NCBI GenBank assembly: GCA_021107945.1
Contig: JAIORV010000064.1
Coordinates: forward strand, 1-64,000
DNA from: Vulcanimicrobiota bacterium
Lineage (GTDB): Bacteria > Vulcanimicrobiota > JAJTBE01
Reading direction: 5' to 3'
DNA: 64,000 nt
Below the pieces are notes generated by a model that was not told the origin of the DNA, ran no database searches, and saw only the letters and a list, made by a program, of their open reading frames with translations. Positions 17,502 through 26,540 of the stretch are shown one piece after another (within the stretch, counting starts at the first letter, position 1; each line of letters opens with the position of its first letter). The position numbers and the translations under genes are program-made.

Positions 17502-17712
17502 TATTTTATTGTGAGTATTTTGAACCAAAAAAGATTTCGGACAAAATTCATCAGATTTACTACAGGACTTAAGCATTTTCAGGAAAAAACGCATAAAACT
17601 ATCCTCCTGAGCGGAATACGATCTTTACCTTTCCTGAATAAACTATGGCAAGACCTGTCCTCGATGTTCGTGGCAAGATGCCAGTCCTACAAGGATGAGG
17701 ACTGAATACTTA

Positions 17713-17980
17713 CCATGAGATTAACCCCCAACTTCAGTTGGGGGCAAAAAAAGACAACCCCTCCTCTTTGAGGTTTAGCCGTTTTAACGGCTTCCTACTG
17801 GAAATTTGGCATGGGAAAGAGATGGTTTTTATTGGCATTACATTCATTTGTGAGAATCTGGATTCAAACTCATAATGGGCAATGAAATTTTTTGTTTGGA
17901 AAGATGGGTAAACCGTTGAAACGGTTAAAAGTTCTTTTCTTTATTCAACCCCCGGCTGAAGCCGGGGGATAATCTCATGG
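17713..17980. mobile_element. MITE-like element with four internal hairpins
   Basis: The ends are 17-nt inverted repeats with one mismatch: CCATGAGATTAACCCCC (17713-17729) and GGGGGATAATCTCATGG (17964-17980). Inside lie four hairpins: CCCCCAACT/AGTTGGGGG (17725-17744), AGCCGTT/AACGGCT (17777-17792), AACCGTT/AACGGTT (17911-17926) and CCCCCGGCT/AGCCGGGGG (17949-17968). There is no coding capacity. The symmetric hairpin plan suggests a non-autonomous element mobilised in trans. Confidence 0.65.
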
Positions 17981-18089
17981 GTGGCATTTGGGATAATCTC
18001 ATGGGTGGCATTTGGGATAATCTCGTGGATGGTATTTGGGATACATCTCATGGGTGGCATTTGGGATAAGCTCATGGATAGTATTCGGG
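17969..18089 (+). repeat. 24-bp tandem repeat, five copies
   Basis: The unit ATAATCTCATGGGTGGCATT-TGGG repeats at 17969, 17993, 18017, 18041 (25 bp) and 18066. Copies 1 and 2 are identical; the others carry 2-5 changes. The first copy overlaps the right terminus of the MITE-like element, so the array probably grew from its flank. Confidence 0.85.
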
Positions 18090-18132
18090 ATTATGTTGTT
18101 TCGGCAGGAGTTATGCCAAATGAGGATTGAGT

Positions 18133-18227
18133 CCTGTTATTCTGCGCAGCACAAGAAAGAATAACTTTACTTCGAGAAAGTTATCGGAGTAAAGCAAGTC
18201 TTTCGTGATCCACTCAGAAACCTGTGC
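18133..18227 (+). repeat. Dispersed ~95-bp repeat, copy 1
   Basis: It contains GTTATTCT, GAGAAAGTTATCG and TCTTTCGTGATCCACTCAGA. The reverse complement of 57262-57352 has the same blocks in the same order. A CTGAACTTGTTTCAG hairpin follows at 18228-18243. The rest of 18228-18314 shows nothing. Confidence 0.55.
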
Positions 18228-18314
18228 TGAACTTGTTTCAGTATGACAATTACGTAAGTCTCGTTAGTATATAAACTCGCCCAAGCACCCCGGGTTGATG
18301 AGGAAAGAATAATA

Positions 18315-18881
18315 TTATCTATCCCCCATTTTACCTCTCATCTGGAGTTCTGTGCTTTTTCCTGCAAGGTTTATTGTCCCGGTGATAATATATAACCCCG
18401 CTTTTACCTGACGACCACCGGAGTCTTTCTGATCCCATATACCCTTGTATGCTTTTGTTTCCTGTGGCTGCAGGGTAATCGTATGCCTTCCGGGTTGAAT
18501 CGCCCGGTTTGCGGAGTACCTCCATAAGCTGGCTGGAATTCTCATGAAAAGTAGATCCGTCTCTCTTTGTACAAGAAAATCATATTCAAGACTCTCGTTG
18601 AATTTTACTACAACGGGTTTCGAACCGATATTCCTTACCTCAAGAATTAACTGTATGGGTTCACCCAGGTTGTAATGGGTTTTTTTCATGCGCAGGGTGA
18701 ACAGCAATGACCTTGTTTTTACGTGAGCGGCCTTATTGAGAGGCTCGTCTTTCGTCACGATATATCTCACTGAGAAAACAAAGGCGATAATAACAACTAT
18801 GAGAAGCACAATAAATGTTGCAATTTCCTTTTTGGGGTTACGTTTTATTCTTCGTTTTATCTTAATGGGACTCACTTCCAA
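18315..18881 (-). CDS. Membrane-anchored BsuPI-like domain protein
   Basis: 188 aa. A basic N-terminus and one TM helix (about residues 21-44) anchor a C-terminal beta-sandwich of about 120 residues. The pattern LGEPIQLILEVRNIGSKPVVVKF, then LQPQETKAYKGIWDQKD and VKAGLYIITGTI, matches the intracellular proteinase inhibitor BsuPI family. In membrane-anchored proteins that fold is generally a binding module, not a proven inhibitor. The start may be TTG 18881 or GTG two codons later. It is 51 bp downstream of the polyferredoxin gene in the same direction and may be the last gene of that operon. Confidence 0.7.
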   Translation of the reverse strand: MEVSPIKIKRRIKRNPKKEIATFIVLLIVVIIAFVFSVRYIVTKDEPLNKAAHVKTRSLLFTLRMKKTHYNLGEPIQLILEVRNIGSKPVVVKFNESLEYDFLVQRETDLLFMRIPASLWRYSANRAIQPGRHTITLQPQETKAYKGIWDQKDSGGRQVKAGLYIITGTINLAGKSTELQMRGKMGDR

Positions 18882-18932
18882 CTATAATAATTTTTATCCG
18901 GGTAGGTTTTCTGTAATATTTATTAAATTCCT

Positions 18933-20522
18933 TCAGGGATTTTTATATAGATTGGACTCAGGCCTTTCAATAAATTTGTCGGATTCACTCGTGGATTCTA
19001 TCGGATTTACTTCAGACCATTTTTCTCCTGTTTTCAACTCTATCCTTTTCTCTCCCTGTGTGAAAACCCGTATTGCCGATACGGGATTTACGGGGCATTT
19101 ATTTTCACAGGTGCCGCATCCGACGCATTTGTCATAATCAACAAGAGGATATAGTCTCCCGTCTATTTCCTTCCAATAGACGGCCTTATATGGACAATAC
19201 TCTTCGCAAACAAGGCAGTATTCATCCCTGTACCATGCAAGGCAATGATTCCTGTCAATCTTTGCCAATCCCATTTTTATATGTGGTTTGTCGCTCCATT
19301 CAAAAGGTTGAATTGCTCCTGTGGGGCATATCTCGGAACACATATTGCATTTATCCTGGCAAAAACCCACCGCCGGCATCAGCCTTGGCGTCATCAGGGC
19401 TTCAATACCACCTTCCAGAATTGTGGGCTGGAGACCGCCGGTAATGCATACTTTCATACATTTGCCACATCGAATACATGCCGTGTTAAAATCATTTTCA
19501 GGCAGGGCGGCCGGGGGACGAATAAGCGCAGGATCTCTGAATCGCCTGTTATGATCGACCCTGGACATTACAACTGCAAGTGAACCAAACCCCAGGGCTT
19601 CCAGTAAATTCTTCCGCGTGAATCCTGTTGCGGTCTCCGGATGGCGAGGTTTCCCGCCCTTTATGAAATTCCTGATATCCGTAAGCAGGTTCTCCATTGA
19701 ACGGGGTTTGTCAATCCTGAAGCTGATGGCATTCACGGGGCACTCTTTCACACAATCAAAGCAATATATACATTCCGACGCGATAAATTCTTTGGGATCT
19801 TTCGGTATCGCGCCCATTTTACACTTTCTCGTGCATAAACCACATTTGATACAATCATCACTTACCTTTTTTTGAATAAGTGATAATCTACCGGGAATTG
19901 ACAGCAGCGCGCCCAGTGGGCAGAGGTTTCTGCACCAGAAACGGCGATAATATCGACCCAATATTATTATCACGAGAAAAAGAATAAAGTAAAACAATCC
20001 AAGTCTATATGTGATAGGGTATATGCTCAGCTCGAAGCCGGAAATGGCGGGGACATATTGACGGACCGCTCTCCAGAAAAGATCCACAACCGGGAATATG
20101 CAAAATGTATAGAACCTGTATGAAAGGGACATCGGCTCGAAAATATATCCTGTTGAGAGTCCAAATATTCCCGTAAACATTGTGGCAACAAGTATTATAT
20201 ATTTAATCCATCCAAATTTACGGGCTGAGGTGGAATTATCCGATCCGCCGACAATTTTTTCACCTATATCGATTGTCGTACCCATAGGACATACCCAACC
20301 ACAAAAAAACCTGCCCAGGATAAATGTGAGTGACAGAATGATCAATCCGGGAATAAAAAGACCTGTAAACTTGCCCAGAATCATGAGGTAAAGAGGATTC
20401 AACGCCGACAGGCGTGTGAAAATATTGGGTGTCCTCTCACCCAGGGGATATACTGTTCTAAATAACAAAAATAAAAAGAAAAGATATAGTATTACCTGAA
20501 ATATTCTTCTTCGTGTTTTCAT
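18933..20522 (-). CDS. NapH/NapG-like membrane polyferredoxin
   Basis: 529 aa. The N-terminal half has several TM helices with two CxxxCP motifs of NapH/CcoG-type proteins (FFCGWVCPMG, FWCRNLCPLGA). Then come two [4Fe-4S] motifs (CIKCGLCTRKC, CIYCFDCVKEC). The C-terminal third adds NapG/MauM-like Cys clusters (CIRCGKCMKVC, CNMCSEIC, CLVCEEYC, CVGCGTCENKC). It thus looks like NapH and NapG joined in one chain, giving an electron wire across or along the membrane. The start is 2 bp after the DUF362 stop, so the genes are translationally coupled. The redox partner is unknown; no nitrate reductase gene is nearby. Confidence 0.88.
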   Translation of the reverse strand: MKTRRRIFQVILYLFFLFLLFRTVYPLGERTPNIFTRLSALNPLYLMILGKFTGLFIPGLIILSLTFILGRFFCGWVCPMGTTIDIGEKIVGGSDNSTSARKFGWIKYIILVATMFTGIFGLSTGYIFEPMSLSYRFYTFCIFPVVDLFWRAVRQYVPAISGFELSIYPITYRLGLFYFILFLVIIILGRYYRRFWCRNLCPLGALLSIPGRLSLIQKKVSDDCIKCGLCTRKCKMGAIPKDPKEFIASECIYCFDCVKECPVNAISFRIDKPRSMENLLTDIRNFIKGGKPRHPETATGFTRKNLLEALGFGSLAVVMSRVDHNRRFRDPALIRPPAALPENDFNTACIRCGKCMKVCITGGLQPTILEGGIEALMTPRLMPAVGFCQDKCNMCSEICPTGAIQPFEWSDKPHIKMGLAKIDRNHCLAWYRDEYCLVCEEYCPYKAVYWKEIDGRLYPLVDYDKCVGCGTCENKCPVNPVSAIRVFTQGEKRIELKTGEKWSEVNPIESTSESDKFIERPESNLYKNP

Positions 20523-20524
20523 CG

Positions 20525-21448
20525 CTATATATTGATTATATTAACTTTTTTAAGATCCATCCGGCCGATACCATATTTGTTGGCAAGTACTATGTGAGGG
20601 ACTTTCTCCGGATTGACTCCCAGTAAATTTGAACCATATGCATCAAGGGCGACCATATCTGTTCCCACCAGGATCTTATGCTCATTTTTAACCTTTCCGG
20701 GTCCCCTGGGGCCTCTTGTAAGAAGAATTCTCGTAGCATCAACGACACAAAGATGAGGCCTTATCACCCTTGCGGCGTCAGCTATACATTTGTGCAGTCC
20801 CTTCCTGTGGAATTCTGCCCTGTCAAATACACATCCCATCTGGTTCTTGAGACATATCGTGACAATACCCGCACTATGAACCTTTACAATAGGCACATTG
20901 ATATAGCAATCGGCATCAAGTATAGCTTTTATCGCGTTGACTCCCTTGAGTGTTTTTCCTCCGGGGATTTTTATGTTACGATAATAATGCTTTTCGCTGG
21001 CCGATATCAACTTTATGCCGTTCTTGTTACACGCCGCCTTTATTCCGTTTTCCCTGAATGCAACCGGATAACTGTCGCAGGTGTGCTCGTAAGCGACGAC
21101 CGATGAAGCTCCCGCCTTCTTGCAGAGCTTTATGAGTATATCAATAACTTCCGGATTAGTATTGGCGGCTTGTTCCGGTCTCATTGCCCAGGCGGCGTTT
21201 GGCTTTATCACAACTTTTGAGCCCTTTTTTACATATTTGCCGATTCCGCCTGCTTTTGCAAGAGCCTGTGCCACCATTCTTGTCGTGGAGCCTTTGGATG
21301 CAACGACTATAGTCGATTTTTGCGCCGCTGACGCTCTGCTCACAGTCCTGAATAAGTCCACATTCGAAAGGAGTTCGATCCCGGCAATTGCCAGACCCAA
21401 TTGCCCTGCTTTTTTAAGAAGTTCCTTCCTTGTAATTCTACTGTCCAC
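20525..21448 (-). CDS. DUF362 protein with Tat-like leader
   Basis: 307 aa from GTG 21448, which has GGAGG 5 nt upstream; the ATG at 21460 contains that SD and is unlikely. The N-terminus (SRITRKELLKKAGQLGLAIAG) resembles a weak Tat signal with one Arg replaced. The body is a DUF362 domain: VVIKPNAAW, INVPIVKVH, LKNQMGC and VDATRI are typical. DUF362 proteins often sit with polyferredoxins, as here, and are thought to take part in Fe-S or redox chemistry; the reaction is not established. It is the first gene of the DUF362/polyferredoxin/BsuPI group. Confidence 0.85.
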   Translation of the reverse strand: MDSRITRKELLKKAGQLGLAIAGIELLSNVDLFRTVSRASAAQKSTIVVASKGSTTRMVAQALAKAGGIGKYVKKGSKVVIKPNAAWAMRPEQAANTNPEVIDILIKLCKKAGASSVVAYEHTCDSYPVAFRENGIKAACNKNGIKLISASEKHYYRNIKIPGGKTLKGVNAIKAILDADCYINVPIVKVHSAGIVTICLKNQMGCVFDRAEFHRKGLHKCIADAARVIRPHLCVVDATRILLTRGPRGPGKVKNEHKILVGTDMVALDAYGSNLLGVNPEKVPHIVLANKYGIGRMDLKKVNIINI

Positions 21449-21551
21449 ATTAACCTCCATTTTTCAATTATTACGAAAACTTGATTTTATTATAGCATAA
21501 AAGAAAATTCCTCTTTATTAATATTTGTCATTATAGACCATCAATATTGAT

Positions 21552-23231
21552 TCACTTACTTGATGCCATAACAATGGCTTCCACAAAATCATTTACAGGC
21601 TTTACGAGCGCACCGTCGTCCTTCCACTTGATCTCAAAGCCACCGCTCAAATTAACATGTGTGTATGCGGTATGAAGAATAATTTTCGAAGGACCCAGAT
21701 CAAGCCTGATTATGTTGGAGGGTAACCTGTACCAGTTGGGGATGTTATTTATTTTCCTGCATAAAGAATTTCTCGGTGTGAATTGACGGCAAACTTGTGG
21801 CTTGAATTCATGAACAGAACAGTAATAAAAACCGTTGTCCCTCTTCTCCAGGAGAACACATTTAGAGTCTTTATCTCCCTCGATAACCCTCTTCTTAAAA
21901 CAACCGCTGCTTTTATTCCAGGAATACTGTGGAGGATTCAGATATTGCTTTTTGAACTGTTTCTCTGTGATACCAAACTGATTTGCAATCCTGCGTATGT
22001 CCGACGGTCTTATTTCTATCCCGAAACAACTGCAACATTCACCGCAAAGATAACAGACGGGGACAGCCTCGGTGAGATTGTGCTGGAGTTTTTCGTTCTC
22101 TATCGTTGTAATAGCTTTAATAAGAGCTCTGGACACATCTCTTATCTCATCACTATTTGACATATGTATCGGTTGAGGGAAAATGTCGCCCTCACTCTCA
22201 AAATAGACTGTAATAATTTCGGGAAAGATCGAGATGGAATTAATATTCCAATTTTCTCCATTGTATATGTTTTCTTCTTCCTTGAAATATGCAGGAGCGC
22301 TTGTGGTGCCAGGGTCAACGGTTATCTCTCCCCTTGCCTTGGCTTCAATCCCCCTGAGATCTTTCCAGAGGTTGTCAAGAGTGGAAAACGCTCCGGGAGT
22401 CTTTATTGTCAGATCAGACAGATCCTCGATAATCTCTCTGAGTTGTAGCAATCTCTTGGTAAAGCCGGGCTTCACACATTCTTCACCGAAGTTGTCAAAA
22501 AATTTCTTGAATATCGATTCAGCCTTTTTTATCGCATTCTCAACAAGATTGATCTGCTCTCCCTCAATAGATGAAATCGTATCCGATAACTTCCTGATGA
22601 GATCTTTTATTTTATCGGCCTCTATCCTGAATTTAAATTCAAAACCTGGTTCAAAAATAGCCGATCCTTTTTCGTCAGGCTTTCCCAACGTAACTTTAAC
22701 TTCATCACCATCTATTTGAACCTCATAATAATATTCCACAAGATATCCCGGATCTTTCCTGCAAAATTGCCCCATGGCCGGGAAGAACCTGCAGGATTCC
22801 GGGCGTATGTCATATATGGAACAGGAATAATAGCCGCTGGGGTCTTTTTTAAGGAACGGGCATTTCCCTCTTTTCAATTTTATATAACCGTCCCATTCAT
22901 TCCAGGTGTTTGTGGGTCGGAGGTATCTTTTTCCGAATTTTTCGGGTGAGATATTCAGGCGGTGTGCTATATTGAATATATCCGCTCCCTTTATTAATAT
23001 ATTCTCCCTCCTGCAACATGTTCCGCATTGAGCGCAAATGTGTCCGGATGCGGTAAGAGCGCATCTTTTTGCTATTTCTTCCACCAGATTCTGTACTATA
23101 TCATATATATCCTCATGACAGCTATATAAGAGCTTACCTTCATATATTTCATTTTTCCTGCCCTTTGCCGGTGTCGTTATTGTTATTGAAGAACGGTCAA
23201 GGGTCAACCTGGTGTGTTTGTTGATTTTCAC
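21552..23231 (-). CDS. Double YkgJ-type cysteine-cluster protein
   Basis: 559 aa with two YkgJ/CxxCxxxCC domains, each usually found singly. Copy 1 (about residues 62-160): CAQCGTCCRRENI, CPFLKK, YSCSIYDIRPESCRFFP. Copy 2 (about 390-500): CYLCGECCSCFGIEI, CVLLEK, YYCSVHEFKPQVCRQF. The Cys clusters probably bind zinc or Fe-S; function is unsettled. Each copy is preceded by a similar helical stretch and has similar spacing, so the gene arose by internal duplication. The linker is Glu/Lys-rich and helical. The start is GTG 23231 with AAAGGAG 7 nt upstream. Confidence 0.82.
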   Translation of the reverse strand: MKINKHTRLTLDRSSITITTPAKGRKNEIYEGKLLYSCHEDIYDIVQNLVEEIAKRCALTASGHICAQCGTCCRRENILIKGADIFNIAHRLNISPEKFGKRYLRPTNTWNEWDGYIKLKRGKCPFLKKDPSGYYSCSIYDIRPESCRFFPAMGQFCRKDPGYLVEYYYEVQIDGDEVKVTLGKPDEKGSAIFEPGFEFKFRIEADKIKDLIRKLSDTISSIEGEQINLVENAIKKAESIFKKFFDNFGEECVKPGFTKRLLQLREIIEDLSDLTIKTPGAFSTLDNLWKDLRGIEAKARGEITVDPGTTSAPAYFKEEENIYNGENWNINSISIFPEIITVYFESEGDIFPQPIHMSNSDEIRDVSRALIKAITTIENEKLQHNLTEAVPVCYLCGECCSCFGIEIRPSDIRRIANQFGITEKQFKKQYLNPPQYSWNKSSGCFKKRVIEGDKDSKCVLLEKRDNGFYYCSVHEFKPQVCRQFTPRNSLCRKINNIPNWYRLPSNIIRLDLGPSKIILHTAYTHVNLSGGFEIKWKDDGALVKPVNDFVEAIVMASSK

Positions 23232-24063
23232 GAAAGAACTCCTTTAGTTTTTCATAGAGTTCTTCAGAATGTGAGGATAACCTGTTGTTTTTCATCAGGA
23301 TTTCGAATACTTTAATATTCAATTCATTTTATATTCTCTTTGTCATGCCATAGAGTCCATAACATTTTTTTTCACCGCAAAAGCCTGCCCTGAACTTGTT
23401 TCAGGGACCACAGAGACCGCAGAGGGTCAAAAGGGATTGATTGACCAACGGTCGTATTTCCGATTGTAAACAATGCACCTCGTTTACACCCCTTGTTTAT
23501 TATACTCCTCATAATAAAATTTTATTATCCGGGTAGTCGGCAATCGCCCTCATCGGTTTTGAAGTTTTAGAGGTAAAAATAGTTTGTAGAATTTCTTTGC
23601 GGTTTATCAGAAAATCACTATTAATTAAAAGAAGTATATAAAGATAAGCGCTTGGGGGGGAAATCAAAAAGGGGGGGCAAATTTGGAAGAAACTTCCTGA
23701 TAACAACTGTTAAATATTTTCGTTATAAATATAGAGGAATTTTCAGTTATATATATAGAATATACCAATATAGGATGTAAAACTTCCGGGGTGTGAAAAT
23801 GGCCAAGCAACCATGATGCAAATGACATAGTCATCCCCAACTTTTTATCACACATCAAATGAATCACCTGATCAGAAACAGATAACCCCACACTGTAACC
23901 AACTAATTTTTCAATACTTGTTTGACTGTAAAAGGCCGTAATTGACAGTATGTATAATGTGATTATCCTGGAATGGAAATTGCCTCAAATGGTGGGTGTC
24001 GAGAGAAATATGGTAAGACCGACGCATTCTCCCCGGTGTTGATAGTTAGGAGGTAATATCGTT
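23232..24063. other. Long intergenic region with repeat and palindromes
   Basis: Contains a CACCGCA-type repeat (23371-23427) with the CCCTGAA/TTCAGGG hairpin (23388-23406). An 18-bp perfect palindrome ATAATAAAATTTTATTAT lies at 23511-23528, and two 7-base G runs near 23654-23677. The right end is AT-rich and should hold the promoter of the lipoprotein gene, whose SD AGGAGG is at 24049-24054. No gene is convincing here. Confidence 0.5.
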
Positions 24064-25941
24064 ATGTCAAAAACAAAAATTCTTATTATTAGTTTAGTTT
24101 TATTATTTTCTGCATTTGCCCTGTTCCATTTAATTGGCTGTGGTGGTTCTTCATCCTCAGATGAGCCGTCGCCGTCCCCCACCGTGTCTCCCACCCTCTT
24201 TTTTGCGGCTTTTCACCCCGTTGATGGACACTTGATCAACGCATTACAGGCGGATGGGGTTTCAATCAGTCAAGTCTCGGAGGATCACACAATAACTTAT
24301 GACGCACTTGTTATTAATGGAAACGAATTCGAATCAAAAGATATAAAATCAAGTCAGATTATCAAGAAATATCTTGACAATGATAAAGGTGTGCTTCTAA
24401 TAAATGCAAGCACAGAAGACAGGCAGGCATTGCGTGAACATATTGGAATTTCTTTTGGAGATCATACAAGTCAGGGATTTTTTGTGGCGGCTTTACCCAA
24501 TACCTATGGCCGGGAATTTGTAATTATTGATCACCCAAGGGAATTCTCGTTACAAGCTTCAGATATGAGCGCCATGAGCGATGAATCCACATCGCCCCTC
24601 GATATAGATGAAGAGCAATTACAGGAAAATCAGGACGCTTTCGAGGAGGAAATGAGGACGAATATCGGACCGTCGAAACTTGCAAAAGCAATTGTCAAAC
24701 GTTTGCTGGAGAATAAGAAGCTTGCCCTGGAAGGCACTTCCCGGGATGTGGAACCGCCTCAAGAACTCAAGTACCGGAAATGGTATGTGGATCAGACGGA
24801 ATCTCCCATGACAGTATGGAAGTATGACACCGCCTGGGTATGGTATAATCCCGACCTCCAATTTATGTATCCGTCGAATTCTCCAATGTGGGGATGGCAA
24901 CAGGGAACTTATGGACACACTACATTAATAACTCTTTACCTTGACAATGATCCTAACAATATGGGCAAAGACTTCCAATGGCTAACCATAGATCACCAGG
25001 GATGGTGGGACACGGTCGATGGAGATAATCACACGAATGATGGTGCCGGAATCGTAGAAATGCCCCTGAGCAAGGATAAGGATATAAAGTATAGTATGTT
25101 AAGTTACGAAGAAAAGAAGTACTATGGCTGGGGTTGGGGAGTGATGGCATATTATTTTAAATTCCAGCCCCCCGGTAATGAAATTACGAATTTTAAATAT
25201 GTGAAGGGAATACCCCTGAATCAGATAACCAATACCACCATAAGTGAATCGGCAAGCCTCAATGTAGGCTTCAGCAGATCCGGGGTCAGCTCCAGCTTTA
25301 CGGTCAATAAATCAATATCAAACAGTGTGCCAAGCTGGGAGGTTGATGTCGCTTCAAGTCCCGGAGCCAGCTCATTCTTCTGGCTCTGGCATTCCAACGA
25401 CCCGGACTGGGAAAAAAATAAGATCAACGGCTTCAATACCCTGATTAAAGACGGATACGAACCGGCCGCTTACGGGATTCTTCAGACCTTGAGCGTCCTG
25501 GACAGGACAATCACATTTGATATGGGTTACGGCGTAAATAAATTCACAACCGCCGCCCATTATGTTCCACTTAGTCAGCATGCAAGGTTCGATATAGACA
25601 AGGTCAACGATTTTCAATACGATATTGACTTCGGAGCGGTGCTGTATCCCCTGGTGCAGGAACTCACGATTTCTCCATCAACAGTCGTAGGAGGAAACAC
25701 CACCACCGGCACGGTAACACTTGACCAGATTGCCCCCGCCGGAGGAGTTGAGGTGGAATTGTCTTCAAACAATACGGGCTGGGCGACGGTCCCCGAGACT
25801 GTAATCGTACCCGAGGGAGTGGGAGCCCAGACTTTTAAAATTACCACATATTCCATCACAGGCAATTCAGTAGTTACTATAACTGCGACCACTAATAGAG
25901 TCGAAGCTTCGGCGGACCTGACGGTCAGGGAAGAACAGTGA
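24064..25941 (+). CDS. Large lipoprotein, possible pore-forming-toxin-like fold
   Basis: 625 aa. Lipobox LIGC with Cys26, then a Ser/Pro linker. Residues about 45-160 look alpha/beta (YDALVINGNEFESKDI, KGVLLINASTEDR). Residues about 235-520 are Trp/Tyr-rich beta: a Ser-rich alternating stretch (SASLNVGFSRSGVSSSFTVN) followed by GYEPAAYGILQTLSVLDRTI is reminiscent, by eye, of the stem and C-terminal strands of leukocidin/hemolysin-type toxins. The last 85 residues are a bacterial Ig-like domain (TISPSTVVGGNTTTGTVTL). AGGAGG precedes the ATG. The toxin resemblance is a weak hypothesis; a surface adhesin or scaffold is equally possible. Confidence 0.7.
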   Translation: MSKTKILIISLVLLFSAFALFHLIGCGGSSSSDEPSPSPTVSPTLFFAAFHPVDGHLINALQADGVSISQVSEDHTITYDALVINGNEFESKDIKSSQIIKKYLDNDKGVLLINASTEDRQALREHIGISFGDHTSQGFFVAALPNTYGREFVIIDHPREFSLQASDMSAMSDESTSPLDIDEEQLQENQDAFEEEMRTNIGPSKLAKAIVKRLLENKKLALEGTSRDVEPPQELKYRKWYVDQTESPMTVWKYDTAWVWYNPDLQFMYPSNSPMWGWQQGTYGHTTLITLYLDNDPNNMGKDFQWLTIDHQGWWDTVDGDNHTNDGAGIVEMPLSKDKDIKYSMLSYEEKKYYGWGWGVMAYYFKFQPPGNEITNFKYVKGIPLNQITNTTISESASLNVGFSRSGVSSSFTVNKSISNSVPSWEVDVASSPGASSFFWLWHSNDPDWEKNKINGFNTLIKDGYEPAAYGILQTLSVLDRTITFDMGYGVNKFTTAAHYVPLSQHARFDIDKVNDFQYDIDFGAVLYPLVQELTISPSTVVGGNTTTGTVTLDQIAPAGGVEVELSSNNTGWATVPETVIVPEGVGAQTFKITTYSITGNSVVTITATTNRVEASADLTVREEQ

Positions 25942-25991
25942 AAATCCCGCAAGGATAAAAACAACGAAAAACTCCCTGTTCAATTGAAACC

Positions 25992-26020
25992 CCACCGGGC
26001 AGATCCCGGCGGTTGCTTTT
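25992..26020 (+). terminator. Probable intrinsic terminator
   Basis: CCACCGGG pairs with CCCGGCGG (one A-C mismatch) around CAGAT, followed by TTGCTTTT. It lies 50 bp after the lipoprotein stop and separates it from the next gene. Confidence 0.65.
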
Positions 26021-26126
26021 GCCTGACTGAAAAAGTCTGCCGGGAAATCCGCAAGGGCAAATCAGCAAAAACAATTTCTTATTAGACAGCGCTGTGCCTA
26101 TATTAAAAAGAAGGAAGGATAATCTT

Positions 26127-26540
26127 ATGAAAAAACAGACTTTTGCATTTATCTGCCTGGTGGTTCTTGCCGTTCTTTTTACTGCATGTGCCAAAAAAGC
26201 CGCCAGTCCAACAGATGTAATGAATGGCGCCCTCAAAGCCATTCTTGCCGGAAACGTCGATAAAGCCTGGGAAGCAATATCAGAGGCATCAAGAGCCAAT
26301 TTTAAAAGCAAGGACCAATTCCGAGACACGATGGGCGCAGGCTTACTTTTGGAAGACACCAGGAAAAAAATCGAATCGATCAAGATAATCGGTGAGAAGA
26401 TCGAAGGAAGCAAAGGAACTTTAACGATAGAATACCTTGGGGTAAAGGGACAGCCTCAGGTTAAGGAAATGGAATGCGTATTGGAAGGAAATCAATGGAA
26501 AATCGACATACAACCCCTGATACACAGCATCATGGAATGA
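26127..26540 (+). CDS. Small DUF4878-like lipoprotein
   Basis: 137 aa from ATG 26127, which follows AAGGA; an upstream in-frame start at 26094 would add a charged leader in front of the signal peptide. The lipobox is FTAC with Cys21. The mature part has the DUF4878/NTF2-like pattern: SPTDVMNGALKAILAGNVDKAWEAI, then antiparallel strands ending KEMECVLEGNQWKIDI. Such domains are small envelope binding modules of unknown ligand. It follows the large lipoprotein after a terminator. Confidence 0.82.
   Translation: MKKQTFAFICLVVLAVLFTACAKKAASPTDVMNGALKAILAGNVDKAWEAISEASRANFKSKDQFRDTMGAGLLLEDTRKKIESIKIIGEKIEGSKGTLTIEYLGVKGQPQVKEMECVLEGNQWKIDIQPLIHSIME

Noticed and set aside
17511-17705. 64-aa ORF after the glycosyltransferase
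   Set aside because: Its end lies in a GTCCTC...GAGGAC inverted-repeat stretch next to the MITE-like element; no SD and no protein-like pattern.
17969-18089. CRISPR array
   Set aside because: 24-bp units abut directly without spacers; no cas genes in the window.
23197-23322. 41-aa minus-strand ORF overlapping the YkgJ gene start
   Set aside because: No SD for it; the AAAGGAG there serves the GTG of the YkgJ gene. A real micro-protein cannot be excluded.
24619-24918. Minus-strand ORFs across the large lipoprotein gene
   Set aside because: Shadow frames; the plus-strand gene has a lipobox, SD and coherent domains.
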